Source: Simplicispira sp. 125 (GTDB lineage Bacteria; Pseudomonadota; Gammaproteobacteria; Burkholderiales; Burkholderiaceae_C). From it: a stretch of DNA of 64,000 bases. Shown piece by piece: positions 1 to 8,066 of the stretch (position 1 is its first letter; each line of letters begins with the position of its first letter). The notes beneath the pieces were generated by a model that saw only the letters and a program-made list of their open reading frames with translations, did no database searches and had not been told where the DNA came from. Where the stretch lies: assembly GCF_003096555.1 (NCBI RefSeq), contig NZ_QEKM01000001.1:806001-870000 (forward strand), written 5' to 3'. A program made the translations under genes and the position numbers.

Positions 1-1026
1 GCCAAGCGTGACTTCGGCCTCGGCTGTGAGTAGGGCCTCGCGCTGGAGTTCGCGCTGATAGAGGCGCAAGGGCTCGTTGCGGCGCGCAGCTAAGTCGTCC
101 AGAAACGCCAAGGCGTCGGCGACTCCGCTTTCTTCATCGGGCTTCTCGTCAGGTACGACGAAGACCTCAAAGTTCTCGTAAGGCGTCGAATACTCAAAAC
201 GTTCGTCGATTTCGGCTCCGAGGTCGTTGACGACCATGCCAAGTAGCGCGCAGGCCTCGGCGTCGAACTCTCTATCTCCGCCGCGCGTCAGATCCTCAAT
301 GTCCGCTTGCGGGACGCTGCCTTCGCGGATGGCGCGAAGCAGGACTAGACGCAGTCGCTCGCGGGCTTCAGCGTCGTCGGTACGAGGTAGCGGAGTCGCC
401 CGCTCGGGCAAGAAGGTGTCAAAGTTGTCCCAGTCGGCGGATGTGTCGATGGGCTGGTGTTCGGTGATGGCCGCCTGAATTCCGATCGCGACAACGGCGA
501 GGGTCGGATCTCCTTCGGGGGGCGCTTGCTCCTCCTCGGACTCCCACCCGCTCAGATCGAACCCGAGACCTTCGTCAAAGGCCATCAAGGTAGATTCCGG
601 CGGTGCTGAAACTGCAGTTGGTGAAGGGGGTTGATCGGGCTTAAGGTCCGTGAACTCGAAGGCTGAGGCATTGCTGGCGGCCTGCGCAAGCGCGGCACCA
701 TCGTCCTCCAAGGTCTGAGGCATGCACGCAGCCTCGATGGCTGAGGCTGCCGCATACGCACCGGCCGCCCGGGCGATGCCAAGTGCGTCACGCCCCAATG
801 GGTCGCGCAAACCACAGTCGGCTCCAGCTGCAAGCAGCAGCTTGCAAATGGTGGCCTTATTGCGGGCTGCGGAGAGCATGAGGGGCGTTTGGCCCTTCTC
901 GTCGCGTGCGTTGAGGTCGTCGCCGCGGTTGATGTGGATCTGGACGGCGCTCTCGACGCCCGCAACCACGGCCATTCTAAGAAATCGGCTCAGTTGGGGT
1001 TTGTCTTGAAGCAGCGTATCCGTCAC
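1..1026 (-). CDS. Ankyrin-repeat protein with a sigma-70 region 1.2-like segment (3' end outside window)
   Basis: The frame is open from a GTG at 1026 to the left edge, giving 342 residues with no stop. A GGGAG motif lies 11 nt upstream of the GTG, and an in-frame stop at 1087-1089 limits the start. Residues about 40-105 hold ankyrin-type repeats (DEKGQTPLMLSAARNK, then KLLLAAGADCGLRDPLGRDAL). An acidic linker follows. The last 26 visible residues contain PLRLYQRELQREALLTAE, which matches the P-R-Y-RE-LLT-E spacing of region 1.2 of primary sigma factors. The protein may therefore be an ankyrin-fused sigma factor, but regions 2-4 would lie outside the window and cannot be checked. It runs divergently from the AbiE-type pair. 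Role unknown; a regulator of an accessory island is a guess. Confidence 0.7.
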   Translation of the reverse strand, partial: MTDTLLQDKPQLSRFLRMAVVAGVESAVQIHINRGDDLNARDEKGQTPLMLSAARNKATICKLLLAAGADCGLRDPLGRDALGIARAAGAYAAASAIEAACMPQTLEDDGAALAQAASNASAFEFTDLKPDQPPSPTAVSAPPESTLMAFDEGLGFDLSGWESEEEQAPPEGDPTLAVVAIGIQAAITEHQPIDTSADWDNFDTFLPERATPLPRTDDAEARERLRLVLLRAIREGSVPQADIEDLTRGGDREFDAEACALLGMVVNDLGAEIDERFEYSTPYENFEVFVVPDEKPDEESGVADALAFLDDLAARRNEPLRLYQRELQREALLTAEAEVTLG

Positions 1027-1651
1027 GCGTGCGCCATCTCCCGGAGCAACCTGCTGACGTTGTCCGTGTGTGTCCGAAGGCTTCCCCTACCCCCCGGTTC
1101 AATGCGCCGACCTTGGCCAAGCAGCGAGTTCTTCTCTACGGCCATTTTGGCTCTATTGAGTTTTAGCTGTTACAAATTCTACAGGGGCTGCATAGAGAAA
1201 ATGGGATCGTTTTCTTCATTTCGGAGTAGCAGTGCGACCGGCGCCACTGGCCGCTTTGACTTGATCGCGCGATATCAAAACTGCTTGCACTTCGGTGCGC
1301 CGCGTGGAAGTTGACGCCGATGTCGACCAGTTGCGCTCGTTCAGATTGTGATCCCTTGCTCATGCGCCGATGGTACGGGGTGATGAATGCGGTGCATCTG
1401 CACTCAGGCCCGGTGCTGTGATGGTGGTGCAAGTCGACGGCCGACTATGTAGCTGCCGTTTCGGGTCGATCAGGCGCATCCTGGTCGGCGGCGTTCCGAG
1501 GCGCTATGCGACGCGCGGCAGGTATGTCGTTTCCTTTCGTCGGACGGCTTGGTGTAGGGGGCGGGAGAATCAAAAACGCCATCATAACGCCATTTTGCAC
1601 GATAACGGTCAGTGTGTTATTGTGCAAAATTGAAGTTAAATAGGATAGACC
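1027..1651. other. Intergenic region between the ankyrin/sigma gene and the AbiE-type operon
   Basis: I see no convincing coding sequence in these 625 bases. Short open frames on both strands have poor composition. The AT-richer stretch around 1140-1200 could hold the promoter of the leftward ankyrin gene. The right end (1577-1651) holds a repeated AACGCCAT word, a strong palindrome at 1592-1630, and an AGGAT ribosome binding site before the TTG start at 1652. Confidence 0.5.
1592..1630 (+). promoter_or_regulatory. 39-nt palindromic operator upstream of the AbiE-type operon
   Basis: Arms ATTTTGCACGATAAC (1592-1606) and GTTATTGTGCAAAAT (1616-1630) are inverted repeats of 15 bases with one mismatch around a 9-base spacer. 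The site ends 21 nt before the TTG start of the antitoxin-like gene. AbiEi antitoxins are known to repress their own operon by binding inverted repeats in the promoter, so autoregulation is the likely role. The function is inferred; the palindrome is seen directly. Confidence 0.7.
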
Positions 1652-2647
1652 TTGCCGACCCTCGCGACCGCCGTCCTGCACTACCTTCAGGAGGTCCTGG
1701 GCATTGACGCGCCAGGTGTGAAGCCGTGGGCGCGCGCAAACGAACTCCCGTACTTCCTGCGCGACGCTTTCCAGTTCAGCGAGCTAGAGTTGGTGGGGCA
1801 GCCCGTTGTCCTGGCGATAAGGCGCGCGGAGGCTAAGCAGTCCCTCAGCGAAGTCCGGACCTGGCTGGACAAGGTTAAGGCGCTGGCCGGTCAGCCGGCG
1901 GTCTACGTCACCGACGCACTGGCCTCCTATGAACGGCGGCGTTTGATCGAGCAAAAAGTCCCGTTCATCGTTCCGGGTAACCAACTCTATCTGCCGGACC
2001 TAGGTCTGGACCTGCGTGAGTATTTTCGGCAGCGCGCTCCGGCCACGGAAGCGGCGCTGAGCCCGTCCGCGCAAGCCATGCTGATCACGGCCTTGCTTCG
2101 CCAGCCGTGGCAACCCGGTTGGCAGCCTTCCAAGGTCGCAGTCGCCTTGGGGTACACGCCCATGACACTGTCACGTGCAGTCAAGGAACTGACTGCGGCA
2201 GGGCTGGCTACCGCATACACGATCGGCCGCTCGCGCTGGCTACGAATGGAACTCCCACCGGAGCAGACCTGGGAGCGTGCGAAGCCCGCACTGCGAACGC
2301 CGGTCAGGCGTACGGTCTGGGTGAAAGCCCATGGGCTCGTCGCACATCGGCCCAGCCGCATCGCGGGTCTGAGCGCGCTCGCGCGCTATTCCATGCTGAC
2401 CGAGCCGAAGTGGCCGGTGTATGCGTTGACCGCCGCCGACTGGAAGGCTGCGACGGATGCCGGCGTTCGCGAGTTGCTTGAGCCCGAAGCGGGTGCCCAA
2501 GAATGGCAGCTGTGGAGCTACAGCCCGGCATTGGTGCCAGACGCCAACACGGTGGACCCGCTCTCGCTGACGCTCAGCCTGCAAGAGAACGCGGACGACC
2601 GAATCCAACTCGCACTGGACGAACTGAAAGGACAACTCCCGTGGTGA
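1652..2647 (+). CDS. AbiEi-like antitoxin / winged-helix transcriptional regulator
   Basis: The predicted protein has 331 residues from a TTG start with AGGAT 7 nt upstream. An N-terminal part of about 130 residues contains YVTDALASYERRRLIEQ. A winged-helix segment follows at about residues 140-200 (KVAVALGYTPMTLSRAVKEL, then GLATAYTIGRSRWLRM), and a C-terminal domain of about 130 residues completes it. The stop overlaps the start of the following nucleotidyltransferase gene, the usual coupling of a toxin-antitoxin pair. Its likely jobs are to neutralise the partner and repress the operon through the palindrome at 1592-1630. It is longer than the classical AbiEi, so the family assignment rests mainly on context and domain order. 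Confidence 0.7.
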   Translation: MPTLATAVLHYLQEVLGIDAPGVKPWARANELPYFLRDAFQFSELELVGQPVVLAIRRAEAKQSLSEVRTWLDKVKALAGQPAVYVTDALASYERRRLIEQKVPFIVPGNQLYLPDLGLDLREYFRQRAPATEAALSPSAQAMLITALLRQPWQPGWQPSKVAVALGYTPMTLSRAVKELTAAGLATAYTIGRSRWLRMELPPEQTWERAKPALRTPVRRTVWVKAHGLVAHRPSRIAGLSALARYSMLTEPKWPVYALTAADWKAATDAGVRELLEPEAGAQEWQLWSYSPALVPDANTVDPLSLTLSLQENADDRIQLALDELKGQLPW

Positions 2648-3426
2648 GAGGCTTGGACATCTTCCAGGAGCGGTTTGCGGCATATGTCGACCAGTACGTC
2701 CTGATTGGCGGCACGGCCGCGACCTTGACGATGGAGGAGGCTGGGCTGGAATTCCGAGCTACCAAAGATCTGGACATCGTCCTGCATGTGGAGGCACTGA
2801 CCCCGGCATTTGGCGAGGCTTTCTGGAAATTCGTCGAGGACGGAGGCTACGAAATCCGCCAGGCCAGCGACACCGGAAAACCCATCTTTTACCGGTTCCA
2901 GAAACCCGCTGATGATCGCTACCCGGCGATGGTCGAACTGTTCGCGCGCGCTCCCGACGGATTGCAACCGGCCGAAGGCAGTCAACTCACACCCATACCG
3001 CTGGATGAAGCCGTTTCCAGCTTGTCTGCCATATTGCTGGACGAGGTCTACTACGCATTCATCATGGCTGGGCGCCGCGAAGTCGATGGCCTGCCCTGGG
3101 TCGGCGAAGACCGCCTGATTCCGCTCAAAGCCATCGCGTGGCTTGAACTGACTGCGCGAAAAGAGCAGGGCGCCCAGGTGGACGCCAAGGACGTGCGCAA
3201 GCACCTCAATGATGTACTGCGCCTTTCCCAACTGCTGGCGCCAGCCACACGCATTCCGATCGATAAAAAGATCGGCGCAGACATGACGCGGTTCCTTATC
3301 GCCGTCTCTGCCGACACGTCCATCGACCCGAAAACGCTGCAGCTCGGCAACGTCGCCGTCACCGAGTTGGTGGCCCGCATCGCCCAGGCATATGAAATTG
3401 AATTGCCTGCGAAGACGGCGGGATGA
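2641..3426 (+). CDS. AbiEii-like nucleotidyltransferase toxin
   Basis: This is a 261-residue protein from GTG at 2641, chosen because AAAGGA lies about 8 nt upstream and the gene then overlaps the antitoxin-like stop by 7 bases. A second in-frame GTG at 2644 is possible. The N-terminus has the DNA polymerase beta-type nucleotidyltransferase signature: IGGTAATL (about residues 22-29), then RATKDLDIVL (39-48). A later LIPLKAIAWLELTARK segment and KDVRKHLNDVLRL resemble the conserved Lys and C-terminal motifs of AbiEii/MenA toxins. Known relatives act as type IV toxins or modify tRNA acceptor ends and give phage-abortive phenotypes. The substrate here is unknown. Confidence 0.75.
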   Translation: MVRGLDIFQERFAAYVDQYVLIGGTAATLTMEEAGLEFRATKDLDIVLHVEALTPAFGEAFWKFVEDGGYEIRQASDTGKPIFYRFQKPADDRYPAMVELFARAPDGLQPAEGSQLTPIPLDEAVSSLSAILLDEVYYAFIMAGRREVDGLPWVGEDRLIPLKAIAWLELTARKEQGAQVDAKDVRKHLNDVLRLSQLLAPATRIPIDKKIGADMTRFLIAVSADTSIDPKTLQLGNVAVTELVARIAQAYEIELPAKTAG

Positions 3427-3563
3427 TGGACGACGAAGTCAACCGGAGCGGTCGATGGGCAGCCATCCCAACCGGAACTCAAGAACTGGCAGGAGGAGAC
3501 ATGGCGTTGTTCACGGCTTGGTGCATTGGTACCAAGGACAAAAGCAAGAAAAAGACGTTCTGA
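3423..3563 (+). CDS. Small hypothetical ORF coupled to the toxin gene
   Basis: A 46-codon frame begins with two adjacent ATG codons, the first overlapping the toxin stop in the ATGA manner. A second in-frame ATG at 3501 follows a GGAGGAG-like sequence, so a 20-residue product (MALFTAWCIGTKDKSKKKTF) is also possible. The short form has a hydrophobic N-terminal half and a Lys-rich tail. No family is recognised. Translational coupling is the only support; it may be chance. Confidence 0.3.
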   Translation: MMDDEVNRSGRWAAIPTGTQELAGGDMALFTAWCIGTKDKSKKKTF

Positions 3564-3922
3564 ACGTACTCGGAAAAGATGGCGGCCGTGCAGCCGTTCT
3601 CACGCAACTGGGCGAGGCCCTCGGGATCCACTACAACCAGAATGACCGGATCTCGGCGAATCTTGGGATGCGGTGCGTTTTTCGGTATGCTTGTAGCTGA
3701 TTGATGACGATGTCGAAAACGTCGCTCCCCCGCAAATCGCTCCATCTCCCGCGCCAGCAAAAGATGTGCGCTTCTTACGGTAAAAGTGACGGTAACGCCC
3801 TATGTTGATCACAGCCAATCCCTTTAACCACGCGGGTTTCGGAGACCTTGTTGATGATGGAGTGGGAGATCTGACGCCGGTCTCGGTATGCCTACTTGCT
3901 CTATCCAAGGGATAGAGCACCC
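3564..3922. other. Region without a supported gene between the toxin operon and the orphan protein
   Basis: Short frames exist on both strands (for example a plus-strand frame with a KEKDVLNVLGKDGG-like stretch and minus-strand frames over 3600-3920), but none has both a good ribosome binding site and a recognisable fold. It may be decayed accessory DNA. A short inverted repeat CTATCC/GGATAG (3901-3915) lies just downstream of the stop of the 3923-4822 gene and could act as a weak terminator. Confidence 0.35.
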
Positions 3923-4822
3923 TTATGCCATGGCTTCGCCGGTGGTGGGATCGTAGCTCTGACCGTCTAGGTCAACAATGAAACCAGTAGCAGAGTCGTA
4001 CTTTGCAAAACGGTAGTTTCCAGCGCTGTCGCCGTTGATGCCTAGAAAGTCGGCTTGCGCAAAAGTGACCCGATTGTTATTGGCAACAATGCCATCAGGC
4101 GTCCATTTATTTTGCGTCAACCATTCCGATGCATCTACATCGCTCGGGATGGTGATTTCTCCATCCCTGCTCATTTTATAGAGGGTGGGATCCATATTAA
4201 ATCCTTCTGCCAGCAAGAGCTGATCTGGATTTTCTCGATAAAAAGCAGCGGTCTCTACTGGCATTTTTGATAAATCACTTTTAATCAGTGTTGATTTATC
4301 AGTCGGTAATGTCGATAATTTTCCGCTGCGTATGCCTTCATAGTCAACGGCGCATTCGGGGTTGTTCTTAAAGAAAACGTAGCGCTTGAATGCTTCGCTG
4401 TCTCCACCGCCAAGAGACAGGCCCATTACGTGAATGTAGTCAGGTGCTTTGTAGTCTTCGGCGAATGTATGCCCTAGCCCTTTTTCCCAGTTCTTGAATT
4501 CTTCAAAATTGCTGAACGGTGCTTTAACGAGTGCTTCGTTGGATTCTGCAGGTGAATTACGCAAAGGTTTCTGTGTCCCCTGGAAGGCATCTACCGTTGA
4601 CTGTTGGTTGGCTTTAGTCGAAACGGCGTAAGCAGCAGGGGTCTCCTGAGACTGTTGTGCGGCCGCGGTGAGTGATTTGAGGGTGGCCTGCAGTTCCTGA
4701 AGGAATGCGAGCGGATCCTTTGTCGCGTCGTTCTGGGCTGTTCGTTCGACAGCTTTTGACGCCATCGAACTGGACACACCGAGCGATTGCAAGAGGTTTG
4801 TGGCTTGGGTAGCGTCGAGCAT
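3923..4822 (-). CDS. Hypothetical protein, unrecognised family
   Basis: The 299-residue protein starts at ATG 4822 with AAGGAG 7 nt upstream, so translation is credible. Residues 1-100 are low-complexity and rich in Ala, Gln, Ser and Thr. The rest looks like a compact domain (for example FSNFEEFKNWEKGLGHTF, then GDGEITIPSDVDASEWLTQN, ending in an acidic DLDGQSYDPTTGEAMA). There is no signal peptide or membrane segment. A disordered N-terminus without a Sec signal would fit a type III or VI secreted protein, but nothing else supports that. The base composition is visibly lower in GC than its right-hand neighbours, which suggests acquisition. The gene stands alone. Confidence 0.6.
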   Translation of the reverse strand: MLDATQATNLLQSLGVSSSMASKAVERTAQNDATKDPLAFLQELQATLKSLTAAAQQSQETPAAYAVSTKANQQSTVDAFQGTQKPLRNSPAESNEALVKAPFSNFEEFKNWEKGLGHTFAEDYKAPDYIHVMGLSLGGGDSEAFKRYVFFKNNPECAVDYEGIRSGKLSTLPTDKSTLIKSDLSKMPVETAAFYRENPDQLLLAEGFNMDPTLYKMSRDGEITIPSDVDASEWLTQNKWTPDGIVANNNRVTFAQADFLGINGDSAGNYRFAKYDSATGFIVDLDGQSYDPTTGEAMA

Positions 4823-5073
4823 CGTCCTACTCCTTCAAAGGATCATTGCCCTGAAAGAACCTGAGGGATGTCCTGAACGGTCTTTCAGCGGGATACGTCA
4901 ATCCTCACTGATTTAAGCAAAGCTAAATCTGGGTTGTGCAAGGTAAAAATCCCTTATTTCAGTGGATTGACTTGAGTCGATAGGAAGCTGACCCCCAGGC
5001 GACAGCATCCTAGTGCAAACCCGCGAAAGGTTGGTGGGGTGTCGTCCTAGACTGCCGGACAAAGGAGTTTTTC

Positions 5074-6765
5074 ATGCGTCCGCACCATGCTTTCTGGCCC
5101 GCCCGTCTTCCTGAAAAGATCACTGTTCCCGAGACATCTCTGTGGGATAACCTGGCCGTCAACGCTCGGCGCTACCCGGAGAAGAAAGCGTTGGTGTTTT
5201 TTGGCGCTGCGATCAGCTATCGCCAGCTGGCCGAAGGCGCTGAAAGATTGGCGGCCCAGCTGCATGCACTGGGTGTGCAGCGCGGGGACCGGGTGGTTTT
5301 GTGCATGCAAAACTGCCCGCAATTGGTGATGGCCCACTTTGCCATCCTGCGTGCCAATGCCGTGGTGGTGCCGGTCAACCCCATGAACCGCGCCGAGGAA
5401 CTCAAGCACTACATTACCGACCCGCAGGCGCGTGTAGCCATCACCACGGCTGATCTGGCGGGCGAATTGGCAGCAGCCAGCAATGCCTTGCCGGCAGGGC
5501 AGGGCCTGACGCATCTGGTGGTCACGCACTACACCGATGCCTTTGATTCCACAGCACAGGGTGAGGATGCGCCACCCGCTGCGTGGATAGGCTGGTTGAC
5601 CGCAGCGCATGCCGTGCCTGCGCTGGCTGGTGGCGAAGTGCTGCGCTGGGAGAAGGCTTTGGCCTGCACTTTGCCTGCACCCGCGCATGCGGTGGGTGCT
5701 CGCGACCTGGCCATCCTGCCCTACACCAGCGGTACGACCGGCCTCCCCAAAGGATGCATGCACCTGCACCGCAGCATCATGCACAACGCCATTGCCAGTG
5801 CGCTATGGGGCTCGGGGTCATCCGAAAACGTTGCGCTGGCGGTTCTGCCCATCTTTCATATCACTGGCATGGTGAGCGTGATGCACACCACCATCTACAG
5901 TGGCGGCACACTGGTGCTGATGCCGCGTTGGGACAGGGATCTTGCAGGGCGCATGATTTCCCGCCACAAGGTGACCAACTGGACCAATGTGCCTACGATG
6001 ATCATCGATTTGCTGGGAAGCCCGAATTTTGCGCAATACGACCTCAGCAGCCTCGTTTACATCGGCGGTGGGGGTGCCGCCATGCCGCAGGCTGTGGCCC
6101 AGCGCTTGCTGGACCAGTATGGCTTGCGCTATGCCGAAGGTTACGGTCTGACGGAAACTGCTGCGCCCTCGCATTCGAACCCACCTGACGCACCCAAGCA
6201 GCAGTGTCTGGGGATTCCCTTCATGAGCACCGAAGCGCGCGTGGTCGATCCCGAAACCCTGGCTGAGTTGCCGATGGGAGAGCAGGGGGAAATCGTCGTT
6301 CATGGGCCTGAAGTTTTCGAAGGCTACTGGAACCGGCCCGACGCTACGCAGGCCGCTTTCTTTGAAAGGGACGGCAAGCGGTTTTTCCGGACCGGAGACC
6401 TGGGGCATGTCGATGCCGATGGCTATTTCTTTTTGACCGACCGGCTCAAGCGCATGATCAATGCGTCGGGTTTCAAGGTCTGGCCCGCCGAAGTCGAGGC
6501 CTTGATGTTTGGTCACCCCGCTATTCAAGAAGCCTGCGTGATTGGGACACGCGATGCTTATCGTGGCGAAAGCGTGAAGGCGGTGGTGGTACTGCGCAGC
6601 ACCCACCAAGAGACGACTGAGCAGGAAATCATCGACTGGTGCCGTGCCAACATGGCTGCCTACAAGGCGCCGCGCACGGTGCAGATCGTGGACGCACTCC
6701 CTAAAAGCGGTAGTGGCAAGGTGATGTGGCGAGCCTTGCAGGAGGCCGAGGCGCCCGCGTCCTGA
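5074..6765 (+). CDS. Long/medium-chain fatty acid--CoA ligase (AMP-forming)
   Basis: This 563-residue member of the ANL superfamily activates a carboxylic acid as acyl-AMP and transfers it to CoA in the cytoplasm. It has the P-loop YTSGTTGLPKG (about 217-227), the A5 motif EGYGLTETA (355-363), the A7 Asp in RTGDLGHVDADG (439 on) and the catalytic C-terminal Lys in PKSGSGKVMWR (about 549). The length is normal. The start ATG is preceded by AAAGGAG. The substrate cannot be read from sequence; a fatty acid is the best guess because related genes in beta-oxidation (thiolase at 8825, ETF-QO at 28658) occur in the same window, though not in the same operon. Confidence 0.85.
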   Translation: MRPHHAFWPARLPEKITVPETSLWDNLAVNARRYPEKKALVFFGAAISYRQLAEGAERLAAQLHALGVQRGDRVVLCMQNCPQLVMAHFAILRANAVVVPVNPMNRAEELKHYITDPQARVAITTADLAGELAAASNALPAGQGLTHLVVTHYTDAFDSTAQGEDAPPAAWIGWLTAAHAVPALAGGEVLRWEKALACTLPAPAHAVGARDLAILPYTSGTTGLPKGCMHLHRSIMHNAIASALWGSGSSENVALAVLPIFHITGMVSVMHTTIYSGGTLVLMPRWDRDLAGRMISRHKVTNWTNVPTMIIDLLGSPNFAQYDLSSLVYIGGGGAAMPQAVAQRLLDQYGLRYAEGYGLTETAAPSHSNPPDAPKQQCLGIPFMSTEARVVDPETLAELPMGEQGEIVVHGPEVFEGYWNRPDATQAAFFERDGKRFFRTGDLGHVDADGYFFLTDRLKRMINASGFKVWPAEVEALMFGHPAIQEACVIGTRDAYRGESVKAVVVLRSTHQETTEQEIIDWCRANMAAYKAPRTVQIVDALPKSGSGKVMWRALQEAEAPAS

Positions 6766-6800
6766 TCCCTGCGACCCGTGGCAACGGGCGCTGACAGGCG

Positions 6801-7169
6801 TTACGGCAGGGGTGCAGTCAACTCCGCCAGATCCCTTTCGAGCAGTGAAGGCGCGCCCAGCTGTAATTCGATCAGGCGGCGCAGGTGGGTCACGCTGTCC
6901 AGGTCGATGCTGCGACACAGCAGGCCGACGCAATGGTTTTCGATGTGGGCCACTTCGACGGACATGGCGATGTGGTCGCTGGTGCTGGTCAGTGGCACGG
7001 TCAATTGGCACAGCGTGCCTGATTCCAGCGCGGTGCCCGGCGGAAGAGATACCAGGGCGCCTTTGAGCGACAAGTCCAGCACCTGCACGCTCAGCGTATT
7101 GGTTGCCGTGGCCAGCAAGGCCGGTGCATCAAAGTGCACGCGAATGAAATGGCGGCGTTCGTGGGGCAT
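6801..7169 (-). CDS. PilZ domain protein (c-di-GMP receptor)
   Basis: This single-domain protein of 122 residues has both c-di-GMP-binding signatures of PilZ: the arginine motif RRHFIR near residues 5-10 and DLSLKG near 32-37. PilZ proteins bind cyclic di-GMP and change motility, polysaccharide or virulence outputs through partners. The gene ends 33 nt from the convergent acyl-CoA ligase stop and has no operon partner. A cyclic-di-GMP phosphodiesterase candidate (HD-GYP, 36798-38117) is elsewhere in the window, without direct linkage. Confidence 0.85.
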   Translation of the reverse strand: MPHERRHFIRVHFDAPALLATATNTLSVQVLDLSLKGALVSLPPGTALESGTLCQLTVPLTSTSDHIAMSVEVAHIENHCVGLLCRSIDLDSVTHLRRLIELQLGAPSLLERDLAELTAPLP

Positions 7170-7580
7170 GGCAGGTGCGGTGCGGGGCTGTGGATAGCTG
7201 CCATGCTACACGCATGGGCCTTGCTCATGGGGGTTTTGCTCGGGCTCTTGTGCGATCTCTGTCGGGCTCGCTGAGTGCCGCCCGCCCTGCGGTGTTCCCG
7301 CGCTGGCTGATGGGCGTTCAATGACTATAAAAATGAGAGCTTTCAACGCTTGCTAAATAAGCGTTAGAGCCTGTTTTTATTCAAATTTCAGAGCTATCAT
7401 CGATAGCGCCTTCCGGCGCCTGTGGCTTTATCTCCTACGGGGCAATGGTGTTGGCTATTCAGGCGGTTGTGGACGCAGATCATGGCCAGAGGAGGGGGCT
7501 CGCGCTACACTTGAAACCAGCCATGCGCGTCTGCCTGAATCAGGGCGCAACCTGTTTTCATCAACCCAAGGAGAGTTTCG
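7170..7580. other. Intergenic region with a dispersed hairpin repeat
   Basis: These 411 bases between the divergent PilZ and universal stress protein genes hold no convincing gene. The middle (about 7324-7400) is AT-rich and carries a copy of the dispersed repeat. The right part should contain the promoter of the stress protein gene, whose ribosome binding site AAGGAG ends at 7575. Confidence 0.5.
7345..7371. repeat. Dispersed hairpin repeat, copy 1
   Basis: AACGCTT (7345-7351) and AAGCGTT (7359-7365) form a perfect 7-bp stem around GCTAAAT, followed by AGAGCC. It belongs to a family found in intergenic gaps across the window, with core AGCGCTT-N6/7-AAGCGCT and an AGCTAT edge. Confidence 0.6.
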
Positions 7581-8018
7581 ATGTTCAAGCACATTCTGGT
7601 TCCTGTGGACGGTTCACCCACCTCCATGCTCGCGGTATCCAAGGCAGCAGGTTTGGCCAAGGCTTTTGGTAGCGCGGTGACGGTGTTGTATGTGATCGAT
7701 CCGTATCCCTTCACGGGCGTGGGTGCTGATTTTGCCTACGGCCAGGCCCAGTACCTCAGCGCCGCGACGGCCGAGGCGAATACGGCACTCGATGCTGCGA
7801 AGATGGCCATGCTGGATGCCGGGGTGCAGGCGAATACCGTGGTGGGCGAGGGCCATGCGGTGCAGGAAGGAATTTCGCGTGCGCTGGAGAGCACCGGCGC
7901 CGATCTGCTCGTCATGGGCTCCCATGGTCGTCGCGGTATTGAAAAGCTGGTGCTGGGCAGTGTGACGCAGCGCGTTCTGGGACTGGTGCGTGTGCCTGTG
8001 CTGGTGGTGCGCGACTGA
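7581..8018 (+). CDS. Universal stress protein, UspA family
   Basis: This 145-residue single-domain Usp protein starts with the typical KHILVPVDGSP and ends with the ATP-binding pattern MGSHGRRGIEKLVLGSVTQRV followed by PVLVVRD. The G-2x-G-9x-G-S/T loop suggests the ATP-binding UspF/G-like class. Such cytoplasmic proteins help survival under starvation or redox stress. The gene is monocistronic, with AAGGAG before the ATG and a terminator 25 nt after the stop. Confidence 0.9.
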   Translation: MFKHILVPVDGSPTSMLAVSKAAGLAKAFGSAVTVLYVIDPYPFTGVGADFAYGQAQYLSAATAEANTALDAAKMAMLDAGVQANTVVGEGHAVQEGISRALESTGADLLVMGSHGRRGIEKLVLGSVTQRVLGLVRVPVLVVRD

Positions 8019-8042
8019 TCGCCGTACCTTGGCATCTTGAAG

Positions 8043-8066
8043 AAAGGCGCCGTGGGCGCCTTTTTT
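8043..8066. terminator. Bidirectional rho-independent terminator
   Basis: GGCGCC-GTG-GGCGCC (8046-8060) is followed by six T on the plus strand. On the minus strand the hairpin is followed by TTTCTT. It separates the convergent stress protein and msrA genes; the msrA stop codon (8065-8067) lies inside its T tract. Confidence 0.85.

Noticed and set aside
3600..3920. A minus-strand 106-residue frame between the toxin operon and the orphan protein
   Set aside because: Low-complexity Ser/Arg/Pro composition, no ribosome binding site and no family.
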